Positions 35,701 to 44,399 of a stretch of 64,000 nt of DNA are shown in pieces. Both the position numbers and the translations under genes were made by a program. Source of the stretch: Schistosoma mansoni (lineage: Eukaryota > Platyhelminthes > Trematoda > Strigeidida > Schistosomatidae); NCBI RefSeq assembly GCF_000237925.1, contig NC_031495.1, forward strand, positions 9,711,852 to 9,775,851. The letters run 5' to 3'. The notes under the pieces are model-generated. The model worked only from the letters and a program-made list of their open reading frames with translations. It was not told the origin of the DNA and did no database searches. How positions within the stretch are numbered: the stretch's first letter is position 1; each line of letters opens with the position of its first letter.

Positions 35701-36983
35701 CGAAAAATCTAGAAGGGTGATATTACGTGTTACGTTTTAAATTGGATAATTACCTTCTTACTTGTATATTTAGTATACTCATAGAACTTTCTGAACGATT
35801 AATGTCATGTTAATTAGTATAAATACGCAAAACTTTCTACACCGAGTAAAGATTTCTTTTGCATTTCTCTCCTTTGCTCCTGTGTTTAATTTGCCGTCCA
35901 GATTTTGTCTGGGGTTATTAGAAGCTGCTAGAAAATACGATCAGTCACTCAGTTAATAAACGTATCTCTTACCTTGTTGGTTTCTCAGTAGTGAGTTATA
36001 TAAATGGTCCATTAGTAGTCACCCGAAATGCAAGAAATGATATTTTTGTGAAATTAACTTTGGTCGCACTCTAATTAATATGGTACATTTCCAACGTTTG
36101 CACTGATTTATTCTCATCGTATTACTCAATCCATTGTACACTATCTGGTGGTTAAGATGTATTCCCTGAAATTTCGTGTTTATCATACTCTGGTAATGTT
36201 GTACTAAAGTTTAAATCTTTATTGCATTTGCTCACTTTGGACAAGTGCTAGTCGATATCGTCCTATTTAGTGTGGATAGAATTCAACGTGTTTGGAAATC
36301 TATCATTCCTTTCATTTATTATATCAAGTGTGGAGTAATAGTTTTTAAAAAAACTTTAATTTCAACTATAGGGTTTTATGTCCACTAGTAATGATTCCCC
36401 TGATACCTTGACTGTATGTTTCGGAACAATCGATAGTTCACATGATATTCTGATGCTTTACCAAAACTCCAGAGTGATCAGACACGAACCTCACACTATT
36501 TTTTTTCAGACTTTAAAACACGTGATCATGTAGGTAAATTATGACACACCGTCATTAATAAACCACTGCATGTACTAAACTAGAACTCTGTACAAGTAAT
36601 GAGTCATGAATAATTAACAGTAATTTATAGACGGACAAAGATGTAAATATAATTGATAAGTCCAATTAAAGCTTACTATTGAGTGAGTTTAAGCATGCCG
36701 TTACCCATTTTAGTAAGTGGATGTATATTTAATCACATATACTGAATTCTCAGAGTGTACCGTCCTGGATTTCAAACTTTTAATTATCCACCCCCTAAAA
36801 AGTAATCTTGAGTTCGAACTTCAGTTACATAACCAGACTATTTTTTTATCCCTACGTTGTAAAATTACAACAATATACATAAATAATGCCATCCAAGTTT
36901 TATATTATTTCATTTTCTCTTTTGTTTTATACTTCTCAAGTGTCATCTTATTTGTTTTCTAGGAAATAGATGAACCTGTTTAA
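8528..36983 (+). CDS. FPGS: Folylpolyglutamate synthase, 13 exons spanning about 28.5 kb
   Basis: Adds gamma-linked glutamates to tetrahydrofolate with ATP, which keeps folate in the cell and improves its use by one-carbon enzymes; eukaryotic forms act in cytosol and mitochondria. Exons: 8528-8724, 9527-9641, 11930-12010, 17070-17131, 18947-19049, 21431-21511, 21935-22133, 25259-25356, 28598-28647, 29894-29966, 32545-32602, 34353-34639, 36963-36983. Every junction is GT/AG and the phases join into one 474-codon frame. Family landmarks in order: ATP P-loop [10 protein letters not shown] (residues 37-46), [16 protein letters not shown] (66-81), [12 protein letters not shown] (137-148), WAKAGIFK (179-186), substrate/metal motif DGAHT (303-307), [12 protein letters not shown], and the C-terminal [15 protein letters not shown]. 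The human enzyme is longer (about 545-587 residues), so an N-terminal exon may be missing: the ATG at 8528 follows an in-frame TGA, but an AG at 8568-8569 could be a splice acceptor. The 21-nt last exon is the least certain. Confidence 0.93.
9527..9641 (+). CDS. FPGS: FPGS exon 2
   Basis: Reads [39 protein letters not shown], nearly the family consensus SSPHL--V-ERIRING-PIS. A pyrimidine-rich acceptor ends at 9526 and the donor GTGAGT starts at 9642. Confidence 0.95.
10634..10893. repeat. 260-bp interspersed repeat, copy 1 (FPGS intron 2)
   Basis: Identical in length to 17501-17760, with only two visible substitutions. The flanks are unrelated at both ends. The similarity starts at TCTGGCC and stops at GTCCCTT. 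No open frame of note. The family is not recognised. Confidence 0.9.
11930..12010 (+). CDS. FPGS: FPGS exon 3
   Basis: Reads [27 protein letters not shown], matching the family stretch 'MPPYFRFLTLMAFHVFLQEK'. It is 27 codons in phase 0, with acceptor TATGTAG and donor GTGAGT. Confidence 0.9.
12262..12813 (-). mobile_element. LINE-derived short retroposon with target-site duplication (FPGS intron 3)
   Basis: The GTTTTACAAT direct repeats at 12262-12271 and 12804-12813 flank a 532-bp insertion. Read on the minus strand it has a GC-rich leader and ends in an A-rich AAATAAAATAAATA-type tail, as expected of a retroposon. The last 60 bases resemble the 3' end of the element at 44.4-44.84 kb (GCATRTGTAT, then GGTGCT, TTGTACCAATATTT). 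The leader is similar to a diverged copy near 34.0 kb. No reverse transcriptase sequence is present, so it looks like leader joined to 3' UTR with the coding part missing. Confidence 0.8.
13359..13676 (+). other. Unidentified 106-codon open frame in FPGS intron 3
   Basis: An open frame without an early ATG encodes a polar, Asn/Ile-rich segment with [16 protein letters not shown] and [20 protein letters not shown]. It matches no family I recognise. It ends 140 bases before the RTE LINE and could be a decayed transposon piece or chance. A host exon is unlikely because it sits inside FPGS without matching phases. Confidence 0.25.
13802..16705 (+). mobile_element. RTE-clade LINE (SR2/Perere-3-like), near full length, with target-site duplication
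   Basis: A 14-bp flanking duplication (TAAGTAGTGYAAAG, 13802-13815 and 16692-16705, one mismatch) encloses about 2.88 kb. The leader (13816-14060) is GC-rich. Endonuclease segments follow, including [10 protein letters not shown], '[13 protein letters not shown]', '[15 protein letters not shown]' and 'IAPDHHL'. Reverse transcriptase spans about 15120-16290: [36 protein letters not shown] (motif A), '[21 protein letters not shown]', [11 protein letters not shown] (motif C), '[13 protein letters not shown]'. The C-terminal KRRWKWIGH segment runs to about 16590. It is dead: frameshifts and stops split the frame, and the linker between endonuclease and RT is partly deleted compared with the copy at 49.56 kb. 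The 3' end is a GTAA repeat. Confidence 0.93.
17070..17131 (+). CDS. FPGS: FPGS exon 4
   Basis: Reads [20 protein letters not shown] plus two bases of a Lys codon; EVGIGG-YD-TN is a family signature carrying the conserved glutamate. It follows the largest intron (12011-17069, 5.06 kb), which contains a whole RTE LINE. Confidence 0.95.
17501..17760. repeat. 260-bp interspersed repeat, copy 2 (FPGS intron 4)
   Basis: Copy of 10634-10893 with two substitutions, in direct orientation 6.87 kb away, with two FPGS exons between them. The sequence to its right (17761-18700) has no counterpart at copy 1 and no recognised content. Confidence 0.9.
18947..19049 (+). CDS. FPGS: FPGS exon 5
   Basis: Completes the Lys codon and reads [34 protein letters not shown]. 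It contains the conserved S-LG-DHT--LG-T---IA--KAGI-K pattern; in this family a lysine of the KAGI-K region has been reported as carbamylated. Donor GTAGTC at 19050. Confidence 0.95.
19970..20640. other. Unclassified block with raised GC in FPGS intron 5
   Basis: Composition differs from the surrounding AT-rich intron, which suggests an old transposon insertion, but no protein motif, terminal repeat or duplication was found. The only open frame is 60 codons (20094-20276) and is not recognisable. Confidence 0.25.
21431..21511 (+). CDS. FPGS: FPGS exon 6
   Basis: Reads [27 protein letters not shown], the beta-strand and helix after the KAGIFK motif. It is 27 codons in phase 0. The acceptor AAAAAG is weak but has an upstream pyrimidine tract; the donor is GTAAGT. 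Confidence 0.9.
21645..21710 (+). repeat. Short 3'-end fragment of the second LINE family
   Basis: The stretch TATGGCAACTTGGAC followed by a T/A-rich spacer and a CCTGGTCCTAC-like end is shared with 61588-61625, and as reverse complement with about 28779-28830 and 47484-47530. At 47.5 kb it forms the end of a minus-strand LINE, so it is taken as the 3' terminus of that family. Confidence 0.5.
21935..22133 (+). CDS. FPGS: FPGS exon 7
   Basis: Starts CPLYVAPTL (human: CPLYLCPML) and continues to [20 protein letters not shown], matching the 'NAALALQLAHCWL' helix. It ends in phase 1 at donor GTTAGT. The middle, [18 protein letters not shown], is lineage-specific. Confidence 0.92.
24234..24798 (-). 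mobile_element. 5'-truncated RTE LINE insertion with target-site duplication (FPGS intron 7)
   Basis: ATAGTGATTGT occurs at both borders (24234-24244 and 24788-24798). On the minus strand the insertion begins inside the C-terminal coding end ([41 protein letters not shown] pattern, about 24640-24787). It continues through some 390 bases of 3' UTR and ends in GCGTAAGTAAGT plus an A run. Part of the 3' UTR (about 24490-24635) recurs inverted at 57541-57690. Confidence 0.88.
25259..25356 (+). CDS. FPGS: FPGS exon 8 (DGAHT motif)
   Basis: Reads (D)[36 protein letters not shown] and YLDGAHT are hallmark motifs; the D and H of DGAHT lie in the inter-domain active-site cleft. Confidence 0.95.
26112..26157 (-). 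ncRNA. Hammerhead ribozyme, type I, core intact
   Basis: On the minus strand: six-base stem I arms GCACTG and CAGTGC, core CTGAGGA, stem II TCC/GGA closed by a 7-base loop, GAAA, and a minimal stem III ending at the GTC cleavage triplet. All invariant core positions (CUGANGA, GAA, A-U closing stem III, C at the cleavage site) are present. Relatives are the schistosome Sm-alpha hammerheads and those of Penelope-like elements. It is predicted to be self-cleaving if transcribed, antisense to FPGS; stem III is very short, so activity may need dimers or a strong tertiary contact. Confidence 0.85.
26174..26245 (-). repeat. tRNA-like head of the hammerhead retroposon (pol III A and B boxes)
   Basis: The minus strand carries TGGTCTATCGG (A-box-like) and GGTTCGAATCT (B box, one base from consensus) at tRNA-like spacing, followed by the hammerhead. 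This is a tRNA-derived SINE head and not a functional tRNA gene, since the acceptor stem is not formed. Confidence 0.7.
26486..26532 (+). ncRNA. Degenerate hammerhead ribozyme in the inverted copy
   Basis: Stem I, stem II, GAAA and stem III are kept, but the core reads CTGAAGG, which replaces the conserved A of CUGANGA with G. Predicted inactive or strongly weakened. Confidence 0.75.
28598..28647 (+). CDS. FPGS: FPGS exon 9
   Basis: A 50-nt exon reading [16 protein letters not shown] plus two bases of an Arg codon. It aligns with 'SAQACVRWFRQAL' after DGAHT. Strong pyrimidine tract and CAG acceptor; donor GTATGT. Confidence 0.88.
28769..28880 (-). repeat. 3'-end fragment of the second LINE family (FPGS intron 9)
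   Basis: The reverse complement of the stretch around 28779-28822 contains TCCAAGTTGCCA-type sequence in inverted order (CAACGTAGGGCCTGTTACGT), matching the minus-strand LINE end at 47480-47530. A short CAGT/CAAT repeat borders it at 28760-28776. Confidence 0.5.
29045..29200. mobile_element. Snap-back hammerhead retroposon fragment with target-site duplication (FPGS intron 9)
   Basis: AAATCGTTTTTA lies at 29045-29056 and 29189-29200. Between them the family tail runs on the minus strand from its terminus (GGGGTTTTGTGGAG) to the 3' half of the hammerhead (GGACGGCCG, 29151-29159). A plus-strand copy of the same tail follows directly. The arms 29088-29120 and 29160-29192 are a perfect 33-bp inverted repeat. 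Confidence 0.92.
29894..29966 (+). CDS. FPGS: FPGS exon 10
   Basis: Reads (R)[24 protein letters not shown], matching 'VRVLLFNATGDRDPAALLKLLQ' of vertebrate FPGS. Donor GTAAGA at 29967. Confidence 0.93.
30090..30540. other. Unclassified block in FPGS intron 10
   Basis: This stretch has mixed composition and purine-rich segments unlike the flanking AT-rich intron, suggesting an inserted repeat. No motif, terminal repeat or duplication was identified. Confidence 0.2.
32230..32420 (-). mobile_element. Diverged 3' region of the second LINE family
   Basis: Spaced matches to 47745-47810 in the same order (TCTC-A-CACTGAT, then AACCAGGTA-TCT--A-CTA). Strongly decayed, so the boundaries are approximate. 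Confidence 0.4.
32545..32602 (+). CDS. FPGS: FPGS exon 11
   Basis: Reads [19 protein letters not shown] and ends in phase 1, aligning with 'FDYAVFCPNLTE'. Acceptor TTTTTCAG, donor GTAATT. Confidence 0.85.
33060..33290 (+). mobile_element. Possible LINE C-terminal fragment
   Basis: GACCAAACCAAGACATGGCAG corresponds to the QTKTWH-type segment near the C-terminus of flatworm RTE-like LINEs, also seen on the minus strand at 47830-47870. The rest is too decayed to read. Confidence 0.35.
33524..33630. repeat. Tandem duplication, 50-bp period, including (TA)n
   Basis: The 36-base unit ACTCGGCTCTGG...TTTCGTCTTT at 33545-33580 is repeated without change at 33595-33630. Each unit is preceded by a (TA)n run (33524-33544 and about 33581-33594). 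Confidence 0.95.
33985..34190 (+). mobile_element. Diverged copy of the retroposon leader seen at 12.3-12.8 kb
   Basis: CGGACGCTTAAACCGGGCTAG, GGAAGTTGGAAAA and CACATGG follow in the same order and spacing as in the minus-strand element 12272-12803. It continues past the region shared there. No coding sequence is recognised after it before FPGS exon 12. Confidence 0.5.
34353..34639 (+). CDS. FPGS: FPGS exon 12 (C-terminal domain)
   Basis: A 95-codon exon from [18 protein letters not shown] to [15 protein letters not shown], the latter matching the family C-terminal 'VLVTGSLHLVGGVLK'. Phase 1 in, phase 0 out at donor GTACGC. Confidence 0.95.
36963..36983 (+). CDS. FPGS: FPGS probable terminal exon, six codons plus stop
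   Basis: Reads EIDEPV then TAA in phase 0 after a strong acceptor (TTTGTTTTCTAG preceded by a long pyrimidine tract). Vertebrate FPGS also ends a few residues after VGG-LK, so a tiny last exon fits. There is no sequence conservation to confirm it, and no canonical AATAAA was found close downstream. Confidence 0.6.
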   Translation, partial: EIDEPV

Positions 36984-39692
36984 AGGATACAATTGATATT
37001 CCCAATTCAAATCCTGTAGATCTTCCATCTGTAAATTAATGACGCGTTTCTAGATTCCCGCATGTTTAGTGAAATTATAGTTGTAAACTGTAAATATTAT
37101 GTACATAGATAATCATCGACTTGTTCAGTTTTGCATACTTATATTTAAAATGATTTGATCTTTAAGGTCACTTTATAGAGCCTACATTGAGTACTATCGA
37201 AGTAGAAGCTTACATTCCTACAGTAAGTTGTGAACAGTCGACGGGTAGAGGCATGATATATTTATCTTGTAGCCATTGTTAGAGATTGTCATCCTAAAAT
37301 GCTTAGTTCAACCACAAGCAAATACATTTATCATGAGCTCATATCTATTGAGCCTGAAGATCAAGTTATTGGAAATAATTTGTTGCCCGAATACTCCTTG
37401 CTTTTACTGCCTGGCTCTAATTATGCTGCAACGTAAATTACGATTGTTTTATGTGCTAAGGTTGAATTGACCAGTAAATATGAGCTTTTCTTGGTAGTAG
37501 GTGATTCAGTCTAGTCCTTTCAATTTCGAGTGTCACTGTGAGCGACTGATGTCCCACAGTAACGTTTACTGCATCATGAGAGCTGAAGACGGAATTGCGT
37601 TTTTTTTTAGCAAGCAGTGTTTACGTATGGTTTCCTCTGTTTTGTGTTAATTTAGGACTAGATTCGGAAGTTTGTGCATAGGGGATTTGAGTAGTTTCGT
37701 GGGTAAGTGTGATGTTCCTTTAACAACGATATGCCGTTTTTACTAGTGGTAGTAAGCTTCACCCATGTATCTAATTCTGCACTCAGTCATTCGGTAAAAT
37801 CCACCACTTGAGGCTTCTCTAGTTGATTATCCTAGAGGAGATACACTATTAGTACTTTGAAACAGGGTGTATATACAGAAATGTGACATGTCTCCTAGGT
37901 TACACAGTTCCACTAAGGGTTCATGTTAGGTCACTCATATACGAGCGATGTGAGGGCACTATAAGTGAGACACATGTTTACAGCTTAAACTGGAAGTCAC
38001 ATATGTATTTGAAGTCTACCTTTCCCTGAAGTCACGGGCAAAGGAATGAGAGTTCAGGGCATGACAGTATTCACGTGTGGCGGGGAGCAATGTCACCCAA
38101 AACAAGACTGGCTAAGCTGCTGAAGCGTCGTTAGTGTTCTTTCAAATCAATTGACGTCAAGTACATGATTAGAAATATATACAGCCCTCCTATATGAGGT
38201 AAGATTTGAAATTAAAAGGTATTATCACTAGCTCAGATGTGTTTTGAACTGTGGACTGAAAAATCTTACATCTGAGTCTTAGTAAGTAAGAGGTAATGCT
38301 TAGAGACAAATCTTCGCTGTCATCAAAATTTGTTGTAGCTAACAGTGGATGGTCATTGAGAGATGATGGCAGATATTATTCTGGAAGCTATACTGGGTAA
38401 CGTCTATTCAAAAAGATAGAATCCTTATAGAGAACTTTCACTACAGGCTTAAAGTATATTCTGGCACAAATGGGAAGGTGTCTTAACATTTCCCAACTAC
38501 GGCTCTTACCTGGCATTATGGAGTAGACCCAGTACCGAAGTTCCAAGCGGCATGATGAATTCTCACACTAAGTTATGCCACAAAATAAAAGCTTATCCAA
38601 AACGCCTTTATAGGTTCATGACCAAATTAAAGTCTACAAAGGAAGCGGCGGTACTGTACTAGGACGGAACTTTACAGATCCTATCAACCTAGAAATGGTA
38701 TAAATCGTTAATGGTAATTTGGTCACATTAAAACCTAGTGCTTACGAGCGTTTAACATACTTTGACTCTAATGCTACCTGATGTTCTGTTAAGAATCCAT
38801 AGAACTATCGTATTAGTATGGGGGGGGGCGCTGAAATTTATGCGACTACAGGAGACACCAAGATGTGACAATATCCTTTTTGTTATCGTCAAACGGAAAG
38901 CAAAGCTTATCAGCATGCCGGTAATATAGCCTGTTCATGAACTCTTTACGGCTCTGGCAAATTCCAAACTTTTGAAGCAGATTACTCTCCCCTCAAATAT
39001 TTCAAAGACATGAAAGTTCCAAATTGTCACACTAATCCAAATACTTTCAAAGGTTATGTGACGGTTGATTAGTGACTAGATGAAGTAGTGCTTGAAAGAA
39101 TGCAGCACTCTTCACGAAAGCCACCACAGTAAAATAAAGGAACTTTCTTCTCTAGGACACAAAATTCTGCTTTATAGGTTTTGTAAAGTAGCTCTTTAGA
39201 CAGAATCATAGACATCTCTTTTTTAAATATATTGTACTGAACATTCTCCGTGTTTGATTTTTTTCCTTGTTTATATCTCTTTGAGATATTCGTTACTTGC
39301 CATAAAATACCCGGCTCAATACAGGGTGAAAACAAGAGAGATATGCATAACTTGTCACCTGTGGAGATGGACATTGTTATGACTAAGACATATCGACCCT
39401 CAGGATCTGGCCTTAGTGACTCTGAGTTTTGGTTAGATGAACTGAAGCATTCCTTCACGATGCACTGTATTAAGTCTTAGGGAATTCGATAGCGAGACAT
39501 CTGTCCTGTGCTTCATTCTTTAATTGCTGAGGAATTCCGCTACTTTATTTTGAACCCCGTTACGTCACAGCTCGCATCTGCCATCTCTTCACTGTTCTTG
39601 TCTTCCAAGATATAGAATCTACGAGGACACTAAAAATGTTCACAAGTTCAAAACAAAATCAGCCAAACTATCAATTGTCCCATATAACTTTG
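36984..39692. other. Intergenic, mostly unrecognised; possible transposon remnant at the right
   Basis: Nothing assignable up to about 38.4 kb apart from a G9 run at about 38821. From 38440 to 39480 short blocks read like protein (KWEGVLTFPNYGSYLALWSRPSTEV; SVEMDI-like segments; SGSGLSDSEFWLDELKHSF) in different frames, suggesting a decayed transposon of unknown class. A 129-codon open frame on the minus strand (39069-39458) overlaps an open frame on the plus strand; neither is recognisable. Confidence 0.3.
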
Positions 39693-40021
39693 CCCTTCAT
39701 AATCACTTACTTACGCCTGTTACCCCTCGTCGAGGAGCATAGGCCGCTCACCAGCATTCTCCATCCAACTCTGTCCTGAGCCTTCCTTTCCAGTTCTTTC
39801 CAGTGAACATTCATCCTCTTCATATCTGCTTCTATTTCCCGGCGTAATGTGTTCTTTGGCCTTCCTCTTTTCCGCTTCCCTTCCGGATTCAAAGTTAGGG
39901 ATTGTCTTGTAATGCACATTGGTGATTACCTTAATGTTTGTCCGATCTACTTCCAACGTCTTTTCCTTATTTCATCTTCAGCTGGAAACTGGTTTGTCCT
40001 CTCCCATACCCTTCATAATCA
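39693..40021 (-). mobile_element. 5'-truncated RTE LINE insertion with perfect 13-bp duplication
   Basis: CCCTTCATAATCA flanks the insertion (39693-39705, 40009-40021). On the minus strand it starts at '[18 protein letters not shown]', runs through [63 protein letters not shown] and ends in GGCGTAAGTAAGT. The last 70 codons are uninterrupted, which suggests a relatively young copy. Confidence 0.93.
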
Positions 40022-41470
40022 GTGAGTAGACAATTTCTCCTCTTCAACTATTACGAGACTTTCTTGGAGATAAACTTTGTAAAATTCCTCAAAAAATCAC
40101 GTAGTTTCACAGAAACTGTTGATGGATAAATCCCGACGTTTGTCACTGTTGCATCACGTTCATCTGTTTAGATATCTGGGTATTCCATTCTTGGAACTCA
40201 TTCACCGTTTTTTTAGCAAGTATTTCTTTTTTTGAGCTTCGCTTCAGTTGGCGATGGTATGACTCGATTACTTTGTTGGTTAGGTTGCCGAATGTTAAAA
40301 AGTAAGAGATATATGCAGCTGTTCACATTTTTCTGCGGTTTCACCAGCACCCTGTCAAACGCTGCTGGATACCAACTGACATGCATGTCACATATGTATC
40401 GGTTAAAACTAAACAAGCTGAATAACTTGTAGCTTATCTTGCAACTTGTTCTATTGTTTGCCGGTCGATAAAGATATGCTTATTACCAAGGTGTCTATTG
40501 ACTACGTACAACTGTTTGATTGCGAATCGAACTGCGCCTAAAGTTTGAAGGAATGGTGGGAAAACATGAAAAGGTTAGAGTTCTATGTTTCCAAGCGTAT
40601 GTGCTATGCTAACCGTCGTTATTTCTTCCGTACTTTCGGTACATGATGTATCCCTCATTGTAATAATGAATATACTTAAAATCCACATCACATGATCAGA
40701 TACTGATTTTTATTTCCACGAGGACATCGCAAGATGACGATTTCCACAGTTATCCGTTACAACAACTGGGAACAATGGGTAGTTACAACTATATTTACAC
40801 AGTAACGTTCTTACCTTGTCCTAATAGTGTTACACGTGGAGTCGGTGGATACTGCTTCAGTAGATTTCCACTTGTTCTTGTGTTAGGGAGCACACTCTCA
40901 TTTAACTCCTGTAATCTAAAGAATATTTTCTCAATGTCCAATAAGTATGTCAAACTGAGTAGTACGGGCCTGGATTTAGTTCACCACATACTCTGTGCGA
41001 TTTTTGACTTTAAATTCCTCTTTTCAGTGAGTAATTTCGTTATGAAACTCTTCTTCGTTAAATTCCCCTATCTGGCTTAACTCGGAAGACAGTAGGAGTG
41101 TGTGGCTTAAGGTTTTTCTTGATATGGGAAATGATAATCCACGGATCACACATCATAAAGCTATTTATACACGAATAGCTGTAAACAATATTAAACATGT
41201 ACCATTACGTTAGGCTACTAGAACAATCGAGTCTCAGCTACAAAACAAAGATCTGCGTTGTTACGTATGTTGATGGGCATACGGTTTGCTAACCATAGCA
41301 ATGTTCTTGCGGTTCTCTTTTCGTAGAAAACATGCATATGAAGACAAAAAGTGGATATTTATGACGTTCAGTAGGCATTTCTTTATTTATAGACAAATAT
41401 AATCCGTATATGTTGTCCTTATTGACAAACTCTTAATCATAGCTCTCCTGTGGAAAAGCGATCACGCCGT
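40022..41470. other. Intergenic, unrecognised
   Basis: Two opposite-strand frames of about 67 codons overlap at 40213-40432, and a 101-codon frame lies at 40775-41080. None shows family motifs; the AT-rich, Phe/Leu/Ser-rich translations look like chance. Confidence 0.3.
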
Positions 41471-41479
41471 CATAGCCTT

Positions 41480-42605
41480 CAATTTCATCGGAAAATCTGA
41501 GCTAAGACATCCTGCCGATAACAGGCACTAGAATTTCAAACGATTTAATGTGTCAGCTTTACATGGCAATCCACAGAAAATGGGCTGGGAAGTTCATGCT
41601 CAACTTGATGTGGATACTCGTTGGGATTTCATACTACACACTATCTTATGTGCTACAAGGAAGACTGTTCCACCTCTAATTGACTGACTCACTTCTTATC
41701 TAAGAAGTCAACATTTTACTTTGAGGGTTGACTTCAATTTCTCACAGGCTATGGAATGTTCTAGTCGGGTCTTCAAGGGTTCAGTACTGGGACCTCTTCT
41801 TCTCTTGATTTATATTGACGATATTCCACAGCAGGTCTCACCAGATTTATTGTTTTTTGTTGATGATGTAAAACCAAGAAGATAACTTGGCACTTCAGGA
41901 GGATCTGACTTGACTTCAAGGTTGAAAAGAAGACAATGGACTTACGTTTAAAACTTCAAAGTGTAAAGTAGTCCATCTAAGACATGTTACAGATTACAGT
42001 CACAATTTGGGAACTCACCTCTAGAGGTCTCCCAAGTTGAAGAAGATTTAGGAGTGTTGGTACCTCACGATTTGAAGTCTTACGTTAACTGCGACAAAAA
42101 TGCCTTCCGAGCAAACCTTGTACTAGTAACATTGAAGGAAACTTTGGCCAGTTTGACGTAAGAACTTTCCACATATTCTTCAACAGTTCTAGCCGTCCCC
42201 ATCTAGAGTATGGAAACATAGTATTTCCCCCCTCACTTGAAAAGGATAAGGACACTCTGGAATGTATCCAACGGTGAGTCAAGAAGTCAGCTTGGGGACT
42301 CAAATTCAAGCCTTATGAAGAGAGCCTCCAGTCACTGAACCTCCACTCATTAGAGTACAGGCGTCCTAGAGGCTTACATCATCCTTAACACTTCTGGTCA
42401 TCCATAAACACCTACATAAAGTTAGTCCTAACACAAACTTTAGGGGCAACACCCAGAAACTGGAGACAAAACACAGAAGAACGGACTGTAGATGTACCTT
42501 CTATTCTGTAAGTGTAGTCAAATGTTGGAATTCGCCGGCGGCCGAACTAGTCCAAACGACTTCCCAGAAGTCCTTCAGGAGAAAACTTGAGGACCAGAGA
42601 TAATA
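41480..42605 (+). mobile_element. CR1-clade LINE fragment (reverse transcriptase palm to C-terminus)
   Basis: SYLRSQHFTLRVDF...SSRVFKGSVLGPLLLLIYIDDIPQQV (RT motif B, canonical GVPQGSVLGPLLFL-YINDLP) is followed by FVDDV, where FADD is expected. Later segments give PHLEYG-like 'PHLEYGNIVFPPSL', 'RRTDCRC' and a C-terminal 'FYSVSVVKCWNSPAAEL', the usual 'FFS-RVV--WN-LP-E-V' end of CR1 elements. Several frameshifts and stops; truncated at the 5' end. Confidence 0.82.
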
Positions 42606-44390
42606 TCTTACTATCATTTACCACCTTTCTTTCTTTTCCTCTTTTATCGCTAATATACCTAGGTTCAAAACCATTTGAACCATTTGGGTATTATTTACGG
42701 AAGAGCATCCTTTAATTTAGTGGAAATACTTTCAGGAGTACTTTACTCTGTGTTGTTATTAAATAAATGAAGACAGGTTTCACTTAACTCAAACATACAG
42801 AATTCCAAAATCCAAACATACTACAAAGTTAAGGAAGTCTACGATATGTCACTGACACGTGGTAGTTCAAATATGGAATCAACATCGTGAGGTGAATCTC
42901 TCAAGGTTATTGAAACGAAAGAGAGGTAATTTTAATGCTAGATTGACCTTTGCTTTGTGTCTTCCTGTAGTGTCTAGCCCATGTAGGATATCATTGTGTC
43001 GGCTCTTAGAATCAGTTTTTTTTCTTGGCCTCACAATTTTTTCTTTGCTTTTTGTGATGGGTTGATTTCATTGTTATACGTATACGCACCCCCAAACATT
43101 TGTGACAACTCTTACATTGTTAAATAACGACAGTTACTGTTCAGCTGTAAAGTTGGTTAATTTGACTGTTGTATATGTTCTTGCCCTTCACTATCCATAA
43201 AATTTTCTTTGAAAAACTTAAGGTCTGTTAACAGTTTACAGAAATGTTTGTCTTCTTGAGTATACCCTTTCCTTACATCAAATGGAAACTTTGAAAGTAC
43301 TACATTACTTCAGTGCCATTAGAAAACTCATTGTTATATCTCAGGGTTTTTCAAGTTTTGCTTTATTCGTCAAACCAGTCCACTTTTCCAAAGATCTTTG
43401 GAGAATTGGACCTGAGTCTAAACAACGTATGGCTTGGAGCATATGTGGTATCAAACTCTTGTAGAATAATCGTTCGCATGTTCGCATGTCATTTGGTATC
43501 GGCCTTTAAAAATATCATTATATCTCACAACCTTGTCCGTGATTGCTAAAATTAAATTTCGGAGCTTTTACGAAGAACTTACTATTACAGAGTCATGAGA
43601 AATAAACCGTTATATTCTATAATTAATTGCATCGTATGATCTGACATATCATTGAGGTAACAACCAAATGCTTTGCATTTTACCGACCCATATAACAAGA
43701 GAATACTTTTAGCCATTAGAAAGAAACTGGAATGTTTCGTAGAAACTGTTAAAGTTGTATGTTGTATTTCATGACTCAAAACTAAGTCTGGAGGTCTCTT
43801 TTACATTTACAGTTTAGAACTAGTGTTTGCTTATTAAAGCAAATGTTAATTGCAACTGTAGCTGACATTTTATAGACGATACACGGTCCATGTAACAGTA
43901 CGAGTCAGGTTATTTAGACCATTATCCTTTGTTTTAAATGATAATCTAAGTCGGATACTCCAAGTATCTGTCTTATATCTTAACCCCTATCAACACAGTT
44001 GCCAAAAGTTCTAACCCAAACCGTCTCTTTAGTTAGGATTTTTCAAACATTTCTCGTCTGATAGCTCCAATGGGAGTCAAAGTGTTTCAGGACTATTCAC
44101 AACCCCTATATTTAGGTTCCCGGAATTGTCATTGAATAATACGTTGATTTTTTTGAGCTCTGCTAGCAACACATTTAACATTTTGAGAAATGGTCCATAC
44201 AGAGCTACTAAGTTTGTTTATATGTGTAAAGTAATCACGAGAGTCCTTTTAAGAAATAATAGTTGATTTTAGATGTTCCATGTCCTTCAGTTGAAAAGCA
44301 TATGCTTTAGCAACTTGGTGAGTGCTATTAAACGTGGCTTATTACCTGGAAAATATTAGTGGCTTTACGCTAGACACATTAATTGGAACT
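42606..44390. other. Intergenic, unrecognised
   Basis: AT-rich with short Phe/Leu-rich open frames only (for example 43282-43464). No repeat or gene recognised. Confidence 0.3.
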
Positions 44391-44399
44391 GTATTATAT

